64,000 nucleotides of DNA from the NCBI RefSeq assembly GCF_001613365.1, contig NZ_BDCF01000029.1, forward strand, positions 1-64,000, given 5' to 3'. Positions 62,501 through 64,000 of the stretch are shown here, one piece after another. Position 1 is the stretch's first letter. The number at the start of each line of letters is the position of its first letter. The notes beneath the pieces were generated by a model, which had not been told where the DNA came from, did no database searches, and saw only the letters and a program-made list of their open reading frames with translations. The stretch is from Nocardia xishanensis NBRC 101358. GTDB taxonomy: Bacteria; Actinomycetota; Actinomycetes; Mycobacteriales; Mycobacteriaceae. The translations under genes were made by a program, and so were the position numbers.

Positions 62501-64000
62501 TCTGTGTATCCGGCGCGCCGCTCTTGGTGTGCTGCCCCGCGGATTGGACTCGAGGATCGGGCATCGCCGCCGAACGATTGCCGGATTGTGTTGCGGCGGA
62601 GTCGAACTGCTTCGTCTGCACGGCCGGGTCGCCGCCGCCGGGCAAAGCGCCCGAACGTGACGGAGCCGATCCGCTGGTCGTCGCGGACGACGACTGCGCG
62701 GTCTGTGGTGAGGCGGCCGGTGCGGGTTTGGCCGTTGCGGGATCTGCCTTGGGCTGCGGCGTCGCGGAGCTCACCGCATCCGGCTTGGGCGTTGCCCCCC
62801 CTTGGTTCCCGGCCGCGTTCTGCCCGGCGCCTTGGTTCCCGGTCACGCTCTGCGCGCCGCCGTTCTGCGCGGCAACCGGCGCAGGCACCTCTGACTGCGC
62901 ATTCTGGTCGGTCGGCTGCCGGTGGTCCTGACCCGTGTGTGCGGTGGACGATTCGGGACGATCGGTGGCGAGATTCGACCGGGTATCGCCCCCCTCCGCG
63001 CGGTCTGCACCCGTAGCCGACGAATCCCGGTCTCCGGCGGATACCCGCGACGCACCATCGTCTTTCGGTGTCGACACGGAGCTGTCGTCGTTCGCCCCGG
63101 CACGCACGGACTCGTCGTGTGCTCCCGCCCGATTCCCGGAAGTCTCGGCGGACCCGTCGCTCGCACCCGACCGGCCATTCGCGGGCGATTCGTTGCCGTT
63201 GACCGGCGTACCGTCCCCCGGCCCGGTACTCGAGACCCCGTCGCTTTTCGGAAGTCCACCGGACTGCCCGTCGGTGGGCGGCGTCGCGGTCGTAAGCGGG
63301 TCGGACGAAGGCGATTTGGCGAGCGGCGGACCATCTCCCGCTCCCAGCACGGGCGTATGCGCCGGTGGCAGCTTCCCTACGTCCGGCTTGTCGATGTGCA
63401 CGTCCGCGCCGGAATTGCGCCACCCGCGCGAGCCGCCGCTGAACGCACTACCGGCGACACCCGCGCCGAGCATGCGCGGATCCAGTTCGAACGGGCCGCC
63501 ATTGATGATCTGGTTGGCGACACCGCCGCCGACCATACCGCCGACACCACCGGCGCCACCCTGCACAATGCCGGTGAGTACCTGCTGCCACCGCTTGTCG
63601 AATTCCGTACGGGTGATCTTGCCGCCGGCGTATTTGAAGAGGTCCGCGCCGATCTTGCCGAACAGCGAACCGAAGGCGCCACCCAGCGCACCGCCGAGCG
63701 CGTACTGACCGAGGGACTTGGTATCGAAACTGCTCTTGTGGCCCGCGGCCATCTGACCGAGCTGAACCAGGATGTTCAGGATCACCTGCTGCCCCATGGC
63801 ATTGAGGGCGGCGATCACCATGTGCATCACGGTCTGCTTGAGCCACTGGAAGAACAGCTGATACCAGGCGATCAGCACCGCTTCCTGCACCGGCGCGGTG
63901 GCCGGGGACAACCATGCGAGCACGATCTCCCACAGCAGCTGCACGAGGCCGACGATGATCATGATCTTGTTTTCTTGAATCGCGCAACCGACCTTGTCGC
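35547..64000 (-). CDS. Giant multi-effector ESX-type toxin (5' end outside window)
   Basis: A single uninterrupted frame of at least 9,483 residues; the start codon lies beyond 64000 and the stop is TAG at 35547-35549. From the N-terminal side it contains: a hydrophobic and glycine-rich segment typical of WXG100-type exported toxins (about 63360-63960), a long Ser/Gly/Asp linker with tandem repeats, a SecA-like DEAD ATPase module, a large-clostridial-toxin-type glycosyltransferase, several OTU-like protease modules, 14-residue repeats, three modules of about 330 residues each, three calpain-like modules, a papain-like module and an OmpA-like module. The modules are listed separately. Proximity to eccD-mycP-eccC and the N-terminal architecture suggest ESX export. 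Catalytic modules mimic eukaryote-targeting enzymes. It is first in an operon with the CpnT-like gene. Assembly collapse or chimerism is possible in such a repeat-rich gene. Confidence 0.88.
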   Translation of the reverse strand, partial: DKVGCAIQENKIMIIVGLVQLLWEIVLAWLSPATAPVQEAVLIAWYQLFFQWLKQTVMHMVIAALNAMGQQVILNILVQLGQMAAGHKSSFDTKSLGQYALGGALGGAFGSLFGKIGADLFKYAGGKITRTEFDKRWQQVLTGIVQGGAGGVGGMVGGGVANQIINGGPFELDPRMLGAGVAGSAFSGGSRGWRNSGADVHIDKPDVGKLPPAHTPVLGAGDGPPLAKSPSSDPLTTATPPTDGQSGGLPKSDGVSSTGPGDGTPVNGNESPANGRSGASDGSAETSGNRAGAHDESVRAGANDDSSVSTPKDDGASRVSAGDRDSSATGADRAEGGDTRSNLATDRPESSTAHTGQDHRQPTDQNAQSEVPAPVAAQNGGAQSVTGNQGAGQNAAGNQGGATPKPDAVSSATPQPKADPATAKPAPAASPQTAQSSSATTSGSAPSRSGALPGGGDPAVQTKQFDSAATQSGNRSAAMPDPRVQSAGQHTKSGAPDTQTPAQGPKSVAAQSVGGDKTPSVKTSPTGDKTSSVKEAARNTSDTNAPRGNAAGHRGGDGGSSGTSRSARRDGDDSSSTTSRSTSRDGGDSSSAESRGTGRGGDGGSSSASRSARHDGGDSSTTSASRSGKSSSTNPEAGVAPQPNVRWRRVDASLLGPVWPGGKSFLRQILGFQQTIELFKSGKSPHEGREVFRQPEGNDLPLRPGFGQKPSSGDQDGGDGGKSVRGYDEPLSRGMYRLTEKERAEHRFVVSNDGQWTKDRAVTVRKSNDSDDSSSVSSKSKADSDDSSKSKSSKSKAGSDDSSKAKSTPPKSKSGQDVVPERGTPMIGVPRRGPLLERWAESEAPVMRTVVGDHDGNWYISDLPHEAFHNAGVYVAFKAKFENGKMTAVFDWAGSYKPAPARVKAALGEHYPSLDHYDQHGRKYTSEEQGDWPPAAERTPHAGKPAVADDSETMAAYEKAVQDAKPARDNVDKLIADAGKVGGEARKAYEGEAFEEVARQRYQATKAAAEALREHYENLAGPDWQGPLAKLSGAGLADLIKNGSETDSRVALMELIRRGTGGEAGGPGGKVLRWTQLTAEMLLDRGPVEMDTGEGKELTVIARATRSAMQNGIVHVMTSSDPLVLHMQQEFLKLVAGEEHGLDIEVRRLDSDAPFEPPKDGKKLIVIGTAQDYGFRVVKEAQSMIDKLKANGMSDDRAALLKTALDEAETLHVYKQRLDGAAEEFGSDTRFEPFKRGEVIIDEMDDQLIDVQSQYVLTPVAPKDTGSEDSGFDEYKRQAENTWRTFREAVDEQVLLPEHFGKDPEHRGIFDSRLSPEGKAKLEARLGRELTDGDEVEYAHAAQAWWGPERNSDYHVSEQGDGTPGKIKIISSSTNDQLMDDPEKQSSSRWAGFAKYLELKEGLEVTSDSKHSISVTGRQLFSYFDRLTGTSGTLLTSSEGNPRGVERVLHEEHGTGPIARVERFFKSQLELGEARYFGDKDEKFRAMAEDILDTSFVERDGKLVQEGRPQLVVAMDNADAARLAQALRAAADSRGLEVAYDVIDVAWVDGFNNKDAAYQSLTELTDAAGGLGKILIGNKLLGRGTDITPVRDAIESGGLQVKISGGPAYSERVNHQVENRTARSGDPTKGWEDGGTPGEARHYISPEDFRSRAPHAAVKVIVTRYEKATAEYRNATNEHEAASKAHESEQTRENESRVDKADSALRAAENELKAAEDELRKIATPQQKAAVEQHILSSRKPGVYSANAPPLTGSTPQHDSPPPIPAPRASASSESIEHTDADSSNEAAATPATPQEYPRWDDERILRHLGENPTELTRRALDKSHSIQATMMVLGDEEKARFLWFPERGVWDLAGSGAPAEWSSGTLDDVTHLFEHEGVTQALFTNRSLESQSPFDGETRVAAANDTGPVHREPGLTNGAADQQRPPSGSRAAAATNGFAIPTDPVQASPRIDSTSTADARSLTEDPALGTRTAPNRTLLNIEFAARWLLFGRAGDSVDTAEWKEMVQHYGSRSVGDRMRSLARLMGMPDEQPFTAISMPSDWNAVIRPGVRLIYRTASGDVHALVVGTNEVTSYDPATGDVADAHGLHTAALALERSDLTHLVVDSRRASVPAGLSAPVSDGGRVSVEFRLQPAAPHIASNPYLRLRSAGKGYLATTAPSVSRSGGHAQHERFNAALALKFVESVTSPESIGISPDTGLPEQLPSLVGASEEYLQEQIDRQVFWSARSDRDRADLLRRVLGPGIDISKGRSTIDEPAPGTALLFGNPSVAGKAPVDVLAAVVTPAGMLAVYDPRTGGLATFDSWEAVRTHYGLTRGCYVVTVHRAVRRESAGLPGNLDKSQHPLEPEAATPGSADSIAAPALLPTAQAAVEAGELLSPLNIRVDTSEPTGVNADAQGENQQSTVPAGAARSQPSRGGDAGESRRRIFGDGVDRFQRWIANTGRSKSPAPSTGRPGWFGVSMRRRPRASQAGGEEPLVHSLPPDWNSDAVVIPEPWSRALRQLRDDLVGPVRADAASEARMLTTIERLTDLLRDRQIIDNSTAVNVGHVDALLATFHGDSRAVIKDHRLLLLDMLDDLEAHGIAFSTLDIGATYRQFLDLVAGTVHGRTVRLGELRAELGHLVASGALAPARLLIGKLQQNGRRWLHSELAQLTQYSGASTENSVHEVPRELNFAWFGGELSATALANVKEWVKSAAGSDWQLTLWTQSGYDQVRTQLLADPELANVLGDTLHVANHLQDFIGSVFGKEIAAAFELSLRTGAFNLSSDIARYAVLYDRGGLYADVDLAPGAVDLAALEPMYMHEDDIPMFGPLLRDQRAVNDGQLQAFPLPERVRRVVDSLYDHGWFGNQFIVASPRSRYLADLVTAIPEKLLHQYHEEDWTAILADRAKLDALLRLLAYYETNQGGLTPLEGKYRTMLEVLRDQGVQATPDVIRQLRDIATTRGQVPALARSAAYVSGPMAMRTYKPAEETSHGTIANYLNRVFGIGPLTGPDYLAVLDPKMVAVFKQLRWLTDESEVQIGMEPQQPASQSAGDVPASAGPRTSAESVQFPSDPRPMPPDWFVVPSSTDPLCTALALTLNLGHPLTLRNELANQLEGNLRYYREKFIPEHLMVSHAKEHARRQTYNAIFATDPARIPHSRVWEQGLRQKFDDAFRQVVDLSLRQIDYRLRWAIANLRDVGTEFDSRSESAGGLSKQELLTMAGDRFGANLVLHEQGAPTPQWTDDPHRPTLHLRLSNGHYEIGLNADGSLWAGVRRIEPAAASVPGAVPSEQIPPPLDRVLASRQVPLLDGAVLGRNYTGETRPMRALTTLDVAGSNVIDFLTRLGLAESNVIVALTTLGFDASDVSGLLKSFGVSESNVIDALSNLGLAELTVRELLARFNVDESTVIDRSSLEISPFVFARPTHYMTPEEREQHRLFIGPGGRLYQARDGAPFHAPGGAKFVMDEFGNLYSGTTTAVTFHSSFLGGRTVTAAGYLVVIDGRLKTMTDHSGHYRPTPQMNDYALDLLRRRGLRTASYFKRREFDPTHSGLNGPVRERVGELERQRAEVQRRRWWLYAQRIALSKRDNSADADQVQPWLPAEHRRLEGQERDLRRWRESLEAGRVRPSHRLDLWAHPDPVDDNDRIVPPGFPAEVRDADTAPLLPDQAQQLATWWNEHGRQWWSRLHFSDLSSEFQRRLVLDFPRLRDSDEIPSVVRNALNRAYLEAELRVSAPDSASPRERYAVDTLLELAEQELAARLAAAQAGTAAPAVHLLEFDPVTRARPRYHTLSSVVEGVSAPEGGVWKSMPGDGNCLFHALAEVLRMDGDDAHMDLRAAVVEALYQRSAREWDEFFDDFKAGEPEEVRRDEFRRQLEDLLLDGEFGDAAAEFFLPYVVRDFEFNLDVVYPGGVTRSLHHGPGLPVYTLLRATGDGAGHYHVAVDEDGVRLSRSLPTGSGTAVHAVADDGSALSFRGGGQSQSTGRIPASANGGLDTEPTIGNVRDRVRRLLQRRPGLELNDAQRDRLQGSNWDIAPQARPESMRSALARALSQPFFYTDDGAHRWLPPMRQHEFAEYWARSRAARRDAGALDRLASTLGATIRVLTRQGTVSEHGDSDPSNSRRVVMIVEAGGGRYVPAGQAASQAAGQAAGQAAGQAAPPTDLQRYVPDPAEFAPPPEYGVRVLPIPAQTGEVYLYRGADGRLTIGPEMPQDIEVLARSGPAQSLSWLIGDESAVLDFVDMSDEAWDDLIELMLEQHAAELTPDRQVAADRFERWAPFAVGVLGRQGYQDLAVVPLPHELSTEFLAERIRADRRLWIAGGGDAIAAIAYWSGNELRFSVMDLGFSVPDADEFRAPMEMSSAEFIQHLAGRGFDSMVVAPLDPMHVLLTEEQRDFLEDSDFRVRDVADAPAIPFDDAALRERTTDGRSIIIVLERSGLIREYADGEAYRYSVESGGFGSAETIYVESARSELLHTQRVSDDRPPLAYGTEVPEDSAHDDRLIEVATFDGTRRKVWLVQPRQRADELYLYRDGEFGLTVAAQAPAGSEILARSSDAWALASLTNRRNFVGPFDALGDRQFGLIGLMVDHHAASRGFDERTAVARGFLGRAGYREVAVFRSRQEFLAELEVGSFEGLRQLWIAGGDHAATATLSNHGRTFHVFDRRHGADSTTPGSPLAMTREQFVAYLEATEVDRVLVAQSRLFPGQHTVVSDAGLQLADSVDGAGLVVPYSRIRQLAQAGIRVRVVRRSGVVDDHAAGSVRQFETGYALNYHDGDVVLVALPTGNYLSAHPSSSLPPAYDAGRGGLLPGTMPPEEVPEEAGERTVVASVSGGPLSLVPVRWSVRRPYAQASLFNGPDSLAVAPEVPEDGAPIATSDNALTLTWLTDRRRRPFVPGFFEQGDESQAALIRLMYAQWEADEDQVGFAIDYLSRWRFSILAVHRSPGSFWRGVVSAPERLRYWISKGHSVIGAIGGRRNDGRVEFVVFDPRTPGWGTVMDSVTFSGYLAEEGFDTFIAASLLPTPWPEETTGPQRQVLDQFGLVASEPYSGNTAQLESVRRSAAANPEVPEAVRATLSGLHGRDPAQWGSAKLAQETKIRLRVIHPDGSPTIDGDSEWPEVTVLIGWDRSMRAAVPARGSEALANHARGMGLRVVDVPVDGDGFFRAAVQAGGRLLSDSVGQSADAFMWLRDLLARQLVDTSRDPDAESAAAYWRTPGSWDELMEDIAPQLLAYVSGASVRVVSEQAGEGVREQWFFPQQPTADTPTITLLHHGGNDYQATVPEFTHRSTTAILPPMEHVLTVAQTNLLAESSYRLDPEDHGSRTVAGAIIRMFGARLHDQYRDERTLVQYLWNQRPLHLRPFERDDFGAGELVRIDAELATEVIGVAVTIVDGDDVHTTNWAGHPSVLQRLVLVRTVDDRLIVANQISDTGAEWVPPTVASTAPAYPTERQLAGLDEDTIVSDPLPALPMRAAMLRPASSDGGAVSPEFLRTLANEFAPPTGEDRLQWIARRTDPAAFAEWAGVRVRVIAGDGSQRFHGPERPTQLTVLAGPGDMMRVALPSRLNDSQRNFLADRQMFAIDVPDDGDCFFHAAIHAGGGWLSQVGYEGAAAVDQLRNRLSDRLLDGIDRYRPFITAPTEQHVSGLASDLSTRGHWDSEVGDLAPRLLADATGTVVVVVPETGQPQEFVPENRDPAAPVIHLMRVGGNHYQYAAVPNIWAGVSDRPSLTGGATESAVGAVSAVVEGVLAPGGGAWKSMPGGGDCLFHALAELMDMRDPTAHQDLRIAVVEALRVRAAREWNLFGGFMPGAPDAVWNLFGGFMPGVPDEVRRAVFDKQLTTLFEAGEYMGPVAELFLPYLAWELGLNIDVDDPSHQTTHLRFGRGPVYTLLRSTGNGGHFHVAVDEHGALLERPLPEGSGAGLRVGPTEPRGSNIEDAALRAANGWGPGYFTDHSGDSAPWGDAELANMFAEYDIQAARPSAVTDRSATDSADDGSTAAAALSPEWTPATEPPDQPAVMPAAVQSISGEYLLVLSVGDRFVAFDEGSSTRAVVDRDGRYVVGEPGDASVILERDLVDAYFVREAADDGTWTLSPAVLGRIYRDLDGELLWLKPGVAAARRTDDATVTEVYHAAEDRWRQVSGQLLPVRAEPVTGPLWPRGEDGELLAPRSADFAQGGLGTCYQIANFIAMVLAYPHLLDKLIRWHPEDNTYSVLFFEGDLEVWIRVDNVFYVDRAGDLLYAGERGRPLAVAVWEKAWAVYRGREQGYAGVIGGDSASAAVSLLPRTTPGWRTPQSRVGVSQVILADPTLLDRDTLADLLTSDDAPGDGFAQLILEWSPPDWTDDPVLATHRGDGRLDFVDFVRFRVLPDVWWRIGERMRTAASDPMLLADMDRHELVELLGSAGLAQVIDDLRPLIEHDALDPSDSWAFAGYVQSHLEPALDRLEIILRQWDSDDALSDTRLAEWLAGRCHELRSRGDLVVLGTATRADSSELPRTGLTVNHAYTLDHVQWESGRATGVRVRDPQRPAEQILVPLHEMHQFLWLETFGVGTGWVSASGEPGPASTSTAKLETAAARPESGDVIPSARAERGRPAPPAPSPSRIVSEYTLVTPHSPESIAAMSAKDRLRSGPFAMRDPHNVEKGQVSDDGTALSFPRIRAARPVVVHQHPSLRVSGDGSIALNADTSDAKDFYALPEVVERASKTLAQAGSEVRLSLDEDTYVEFVHDGQKKRLFRVAPEFRNAPTDVCRDFSEQVLGGPHTHMVLFDSRSEAFGGTGAVTTAPIRTLSTTEVAGTHHLADLLARVADNPQLYSVTPESAAVVVSRAIDEPQNEWPIPGASYSTVADSFSISRNQALEAAESVLGVNAAAFARPMEAYLLQAIASSQDSEGSREIPTRYGYHFAPVVLESQDGQHQITIENHNIRSSHGKKLDDVLDLNLEHYRRPNMRAWLAAAHGLGAKDPRYKLMESMRKVLDAEERLAVLDAEARNSPHTTAMQNKRDTLNWDLATARGAAKQNLAAVFGEELGSGGDMWTVAMYGRARGESFFEVVGPTANRIAVVLVANHGTQRQELEFSPGSAALESVQQERLDKMSALLAKVVAWRQNQAMRLPRLDLTVESMPDEKGLAAARGNAVGGYFLGRLHAHLAGLDPHFSAADLQVSVRRRERNSQHARMIGDGAAQVRSRVVLSYFTGADPAEKVNRTDAELAELAKDIGVHREHGVAARALAWFSGGRSTEVVRKEDIDRTRDIVRAAQYLDGTTQPTKERLTAIRRAVDILTREYDHGGPFLLEHLDPLVGDVLGLPPYALVANEERHVLLELVRADKTGHVLVELVQAAKTGHRPVTPLAREAAGARPRPRESRSLPASGATSAAAQRIDPGSALAEATLAQASAPAPVVARQRANSTPPQMTSLPGSADATVGHGARGLLRSLPRSRTVAEVTGSVLTPEAAITARRELVSARDRNIGDTGPLASATVPHAPTQPHSEQSPRTVPGLADWARRVMRETPSATEFVPRLGADDPRLVPGARLWLFVKLGRTYRVNVVGRNQERAQRDGDYSPKFHVILPKGKTRLLTREEFVGMLGPVVYGLIAERPDGSESAGELIGPDNVRSESRRARFSDNPVTETRQHLDGSEPTKLIADEPVSPTRASAADQSRSDSGRAGHDRSAVRLRGAGVNESSSVANVSASEAEAERYGGVLSVREVRDEISGIRPPGVGSVWESQPGVGNCLWEALARAVGADVADRGAHRDFRDGVVRMMLADPDAYLGGFMLSEPLEERRTEFVRQLTELLKPDTWDSDAADHLLPSAAAALRLNLDVYHSDGGVKHLHFGSTEQQLNTFMLNRVDGGAHYWVAVHRNGSAVVDTVGFQHAQGELHVPTERSTRAGMDVRGGQGAQEHGDSTQADLGHTDLAWLDDVKAALDEQELRSVPADLEGMDLAWLDDVDAAIDQQKSRSAPATREDGDRARTDDGLAVDDEPQSRSVVIASGMPGSTPATAEPDIGPIAERVKEFLRLVPAEISLREAEQHIVQSGIRIAYLDHSGALVCAKTLLIKGRLHLRYTMPGTDIVRQPRFDTIIGYLARSGVRGMWVAQDYRDTWAGREALPSQSNAHVSVADSSAGAEASGLAAVSHRHSHQRHIDAQQYPTQRLEDIELAAEGASAHVDDDDFAWLDALVPPESLSAVTGGSVAVETGELGHTRAAAVVGSDVPNLFSVLGPRPERGSDVESEMPGPDQGWARSTKKRRSQQPAIDDADQAPEFADCDSSVPRDLIAAPDEHRTDENTGPRVDDTSASLAGVDEWSQYVDLESLVTEDAASAPGDIDADMVGGSPWGRLTGSAADLEVKVVESTPQAMPGSEHQPPKGLRTSMPPATVTIPNPLRVASDATGQVHQWATGSHVTVRPNADDPAKTEILVESSGEWLPVDGLGLLDIGVGKASGPLFGDEGAVLPSHVVQGAVGDCYLLSSLVGLADRNPQLIRDMIRESVVDGVRAFAVRFSDPRNGWMWVQVDDTFYRNSQEQMKYAAHVAGQPLWPAVIEKAWAAFHGRDRGYRGIDMGKPGATAGQLRPPVMPGSAGRTQPTRSVDEPLFTHPFQLDRDLLAELLGSSGFAQLVLDWEARFDSVGPATDFAAFVDTESVGAITAVRRVMDDQGLRPSDLREMDRSQLAEVLGGDALASAISEALGQWEGAGGIDNGAWFGVFLAAQWDSPRQRLRAHLETWVSDAELEDTTIAVWIAERIRYLLERGDTVTLSTARQSSDTPRSGNTLRERHAYSVVRVEPSGTAGEKRVPTTVVVRDPYDTATEIRVPLQNLNRFRTISSSGPATLFAFGAARAGALGDPVPKPDAVGAQAHNDSQFSAMGTHSATDDVLIQDSQTLPADTADADGVLLLGQHLASMMSSESDGFAAEFERSLVPAPAGREDAPPPGLAIAMPAVRYRMPDTHAVVSDADGRLVAVALNSTLTESGTSTVGSLVIREVRKSDGTSLRIPDAVVNKAFEYDSAQHNWHPRTSGLFCVDTAHEVVEWSDSSIAIRLNPHEPERVDLRRPDGGWLPVGIAGGLSIVIGRAFGQLYLNDVPRPEDVQQGRIGDCYLLSNLIGLASHNPDLIREMIHEDDVEEGQERTFSVRFYDPANESWVWIKVDDTFYQTPAGEMIYAANDVSRPLWPAVIEKAWAVFHGGEAGYQGLDGGMSGPAAGQLRPPRMPGAAGRFQPTRSVETALPIFSFGIERETLTSMVGGSSGLAQLIASRESSAASAEILAGELEIVGLEAAMSVEAANRRPSDLRTMALAELVEVVGDEHVAAAIVDVLPNWPADGSADDDVDQLALFLVDQWMQSAAALHELLAEWERGIELTDTTEAAWMAERIDYLLQRGDTVSMSTSRNAGALLPNSVTLLPGHAYSVVRIDRASAEGGRLGAPTSVVVRDPHGGPEFPVPLGYLNQFGRIGSAGPGTLGLYGPKTGAGTATAATGPAASRIAASHAPGRGAEADAAPRADSAADFFDPTAFGR
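35700..36890 (-). other. Giant protein: calpain-like module C (C-terminal)
   Basis: QQGRIGDCYLLSNLIGLA carries the Cys (36804-36806), LLPGHAYSVVRID the His (35880-35882), and VVVRDPHGGP has Asp in place of the third-position Asn. PLWPAVIEKAWAVFHGGEAG parallels module B. It forms the C-terminal end of the giant protein, followed only by a short Ala-rich tail. Confidence 0.83.
37590..38810 (-). other. Giant protein: calpain-like module B
   Basis: VVQGAVGDCYLLSSLVGLAD is the calpain nucleophile box (Cys codon 38691-38693), RERHAYSVVRVE carries the His (37761-37763), and VVVRDPYD stands where calpains have RNPWG. PLWPAVIEKAWAAFHG is also calpain-typical. Strong sequence identity to module C points to internal duplication. 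Confidence 0.83.
40480..41000 (-). other. Giant protein: OTU-like module 5
   Basis: QPGVGNCLWEALARAVG has the Cys (40884-40886), with Asp of the usual DGNC box replaced by Val. DGGAHYWVAVHRNG has the His (40521-40523), 121 residues later. It is probably a catalytically competent or slightly altered OTU domain. Confidence 0.65.
42490..42890 (-). other. Giant protein: OmpA-like module (candidate)
   Basis: LEFSPGSAALESVQQERLDK, then LDLTVESMPDEKGLAAARGN and QVRSRVVLSYF follow the OmpA/MotB peptidoglycan-binding pattern: strand, long helix, strand, R-containing helix, strand. The resemblance is loose, and the canonical binding Asp and Arg are not securely aligned. Confidence 0.4.
43240..44270 (-). 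other. Giant protein: papain-like module (candidate)
   Basis: PTDVCRDFSEQVLGG (Cys codon 43830-43832) is followed about 150 residues later by YGYHFAPVVLES (His 43371-43373) and ITIENHNIRSSHGKK. The Cys-helix, then His-strand, then Glu/Asn strand order is that of papain-fold toxin domains. Family not identified. Confidence 0.45.
44420..45650 (-). other. Giant protein: calpain-like module A (divergent)
   Basis: QGGLGTCYQIANFIAMV carries the Cys (45531-45533), and LTVNHAYTLDHVQW the His (44568-44570). The third-residue region reads VRVRDPQRP, with Asp where calpains have Asn. The nucleophile box GTCYQI differs from the canonical GDCYLL of modules B and C, so this is the most divergent copy. Confidence 0.68.
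46320..46840 (-). other. Giant protein: OTU-like cysteine protease module 4
   Basis: PGGGDCLFHALAELMDM (Cys codon 46779-46781) and NGGHFHVAVDEHG (His about 46377) match OTU module 1 closely, including SVVEGV just upstream in both. It contains a tandem duplication of NLFGGFMPG that lengthens the middle by 15 residues. Confidence 0.75.
46600..46680 (-). repeat. 45-nt tandem duplication inside OTU module 4
   Basis: GGCATGAAGCCGCCGAAGAG occurs at about 46604 and again 45 nt later, encoding NLFGGFMPGAPDAVW followed by NLFGGFMPGVPDEVR. The near-identity indicates a recent duplication. Confidence 0.88.
46920..47350 (-). other. Giant protein: OTU-like cysteine protease module 3
   Basis: VPDDGDCFFHAAIHAGGG provides Asp and Cys (Cys codon 47305-47307), and VGGNHYQYAAV the His (47 residues' worth of strand later in the fold, codon 46944-46946). 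Cys-His spacing is about 120 residues. Active-site residues look intact. Confidence 0.72.
48160..48640 (-). other. Giant protein: inactive OTU-like module 2
   Basis: This copy aligns with OTU module 3 but has VPVDGDGFFRAAVQAGG, with the catalytic Cys replaced by Gly (48582-48584). At the end it has HHGGNDYQATV, with the catalytic His replaced by Asp (48240-48242). It looks like a pseudo-enzyme kept for binding or a decaying copy. Confidence 0.65.
48700..51510 (-). repeat. Three tandem copies of an unrecognised ~330-residue module
   Basis: Copies begin near 51500, 50500 and 49525. Each opens with a Y/LYRxGxxxLTV-like strand pair (VYLYRGADGRLTIGPEMP; LYLYRDGEFGLTVAAQAP; SLFNGPDSLAVAPEVPED), then A/SxxxxLxWLTDRR. 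A LIxLMxxxxA helix follows, then RxGYxxLAVxxxPxEF, LRxLWIAGGxxAI and a vFDxRxxG strand, and finally a FxxYLAxxGxDxxxVA element. Spacing is 325-333 residues. The alpha/beta pattern with a possible His or Asp site suggests an enzyme fold, but none was recognised. Confidence 0.7.
51585..51660 (-). repeat. Ala-Gly-Gln-Ala micro-repeat
   Basis: AGQAASQAAGQAAGQAAGQA is encoded by near-identical 12-nt units. It forms a flexible linker between the RLQGSNWDI region and the first module of about 330 residues. Confidence 0.85.
52200..52650 (-). other. Giant protein: OTU-like cysteine protease module 1
   Basis: PGDGNCLFHALAEVL gives the catalytic Asp-Gly-Asn-Cys (Cys codon 52614-52616), and GAGHYHVAVD the catalytic His (52248-52250), about 122 residues later. 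This is the classical OTU arrangement; OTU proteases remove ubiquitin chains. All visible catalytic residues are intact. Confidence 0.8.
53830..54082 (-). repeat. 14-residue tandem helical repeats
   Basis: About six consecutive 14-residue units: SNVIDFLTRLGLAE, SNVIVALTTLGFDA, SDVSGLLKSFGVSE, SNVIDALSNLGLAE and LTVRELLARFNVDE. The pattern S-x-V-x-x-x-L-x-x-x-G-x-x-E suggests a short helix plus turn per unit. No known repeat family was recognised. Confidence 0.85.
54235..54800 (-). other. Giant protein: divergent OTU-like module 0
   Basis: The segment starts at TDPLCTALALTLNL (Cys codon 54780-54782) and ends HLRLSNGHYEIGL (His 54279-54281), the OTU Cys and His landmarks. The usual DGNC box reads TDPLC and the Cys-His spacing is about 167 residues, longer than the 120-134 of the other copies. 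The assignment is tentative. Confidence 0.4.
54960..56560 (-). other. Giant protein: large-clostridial-toxin-type glycosyltransferase module
   Basis: A GT-A fold with ELNFAWFGGELSATALANVK at the start, then LSSDIARYAVLYDRGGLYAD and the metal-binding DxD at 55641-55649 (ADVDL), and NQFIVASPRSRYLADLV downstream. The arrangement SSDIARY...GGLYADVD is that of TcdA/TcdB-like glucosyltransferases and related Och1-type domains. The helical N-terminal part resembles the membrane-targeting bundle of those toxins. It would transfer a sugar from a nucleotide sugar to a protein, Rho-type GTPases in the clostridial case. Confidence 0.82.
59100..60920 (-). other. Giant protein: SecA-like DEAD-ATPase module
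   Basis: The module follows the SecA motor order. VLRWTQLTAEMLLDRGPVEM leads into a P-loop-like TGEGKE (60708-60725), followed by a motif Ia-like IVHVMTSSDPL. VIIDEMDDQLID (about 60250-60290) matches the SecA DEVDSILID box, YFDRLTGTSGTL matches the SecA GMTGTA box, and IGNKLLGRGTDI (59235-59275) matches motif V. VNHQVENRTARSGDP matches motif VI. The P-loop ends in Glu where SecA has Thr, so nucleotide hydrolysis may be altered. A SecA motor within an exported toxin might drive unfolding or translocation of the following modules. Confidence 0.72.
61555..61690 (-). repeat. 45-nt tandem repeat (Lys/Ser/Asp linker)
   Basis: The 15-residue unit KADSDDSSKSKSSKS is repeated as KAGSDDSSKAKS; GACGAGTCGTCGG recurs at 61591 and 61636. 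It is a flexible, highly charged spacer. Confidence 0.75.
62080..63360 (-). other. Giant protein: low-complexity Ser/Ala/Gly/Asp linker
   Basis: About 425 residues dominated by Ser, Gly, Ala, Asp, Gln and Pro with no predicted fold. Such linkers separate the export domain from effector modules in polymorphic toxins. It ends just before NVRWRRVDASLLGPVWPGG, where ordered sequence resumes. Confidence 0.8.
62120..62345 (-). repeat. 45-nt tandem repeats (15-residue Arg/Ser/Gly/Asp units)
   Basis: About five imperfect 15-residue units, such as RSARRDGDDSSSTTS, RSTSRDGGDSSSAES and RGTGRGGDGGSSSAS. DNA-level similarity is visible (GACGAACTGTCGCC recurs). A likely hotspot for repeat-number change. 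Confidence 0.8.
63360..64000 (-). other. Giant protein: hydrophobic and Gly-rich N-terminal segment
   Basis: The visible N-terminal part has a hydrophobic helix (MIIVGLVQLLWEIVLAWLS), a second helical segment and a glycine-rich tract (GGALGGAFGSLFGKIG; GGAGGVGGMVGGGVANQ). The same order occurs at residues 108-310 of the downstream 719-residue protein, placing the missing start about 100-130 residues beyond the window edge with a WXG100-like domain. Confidence 0.65.
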
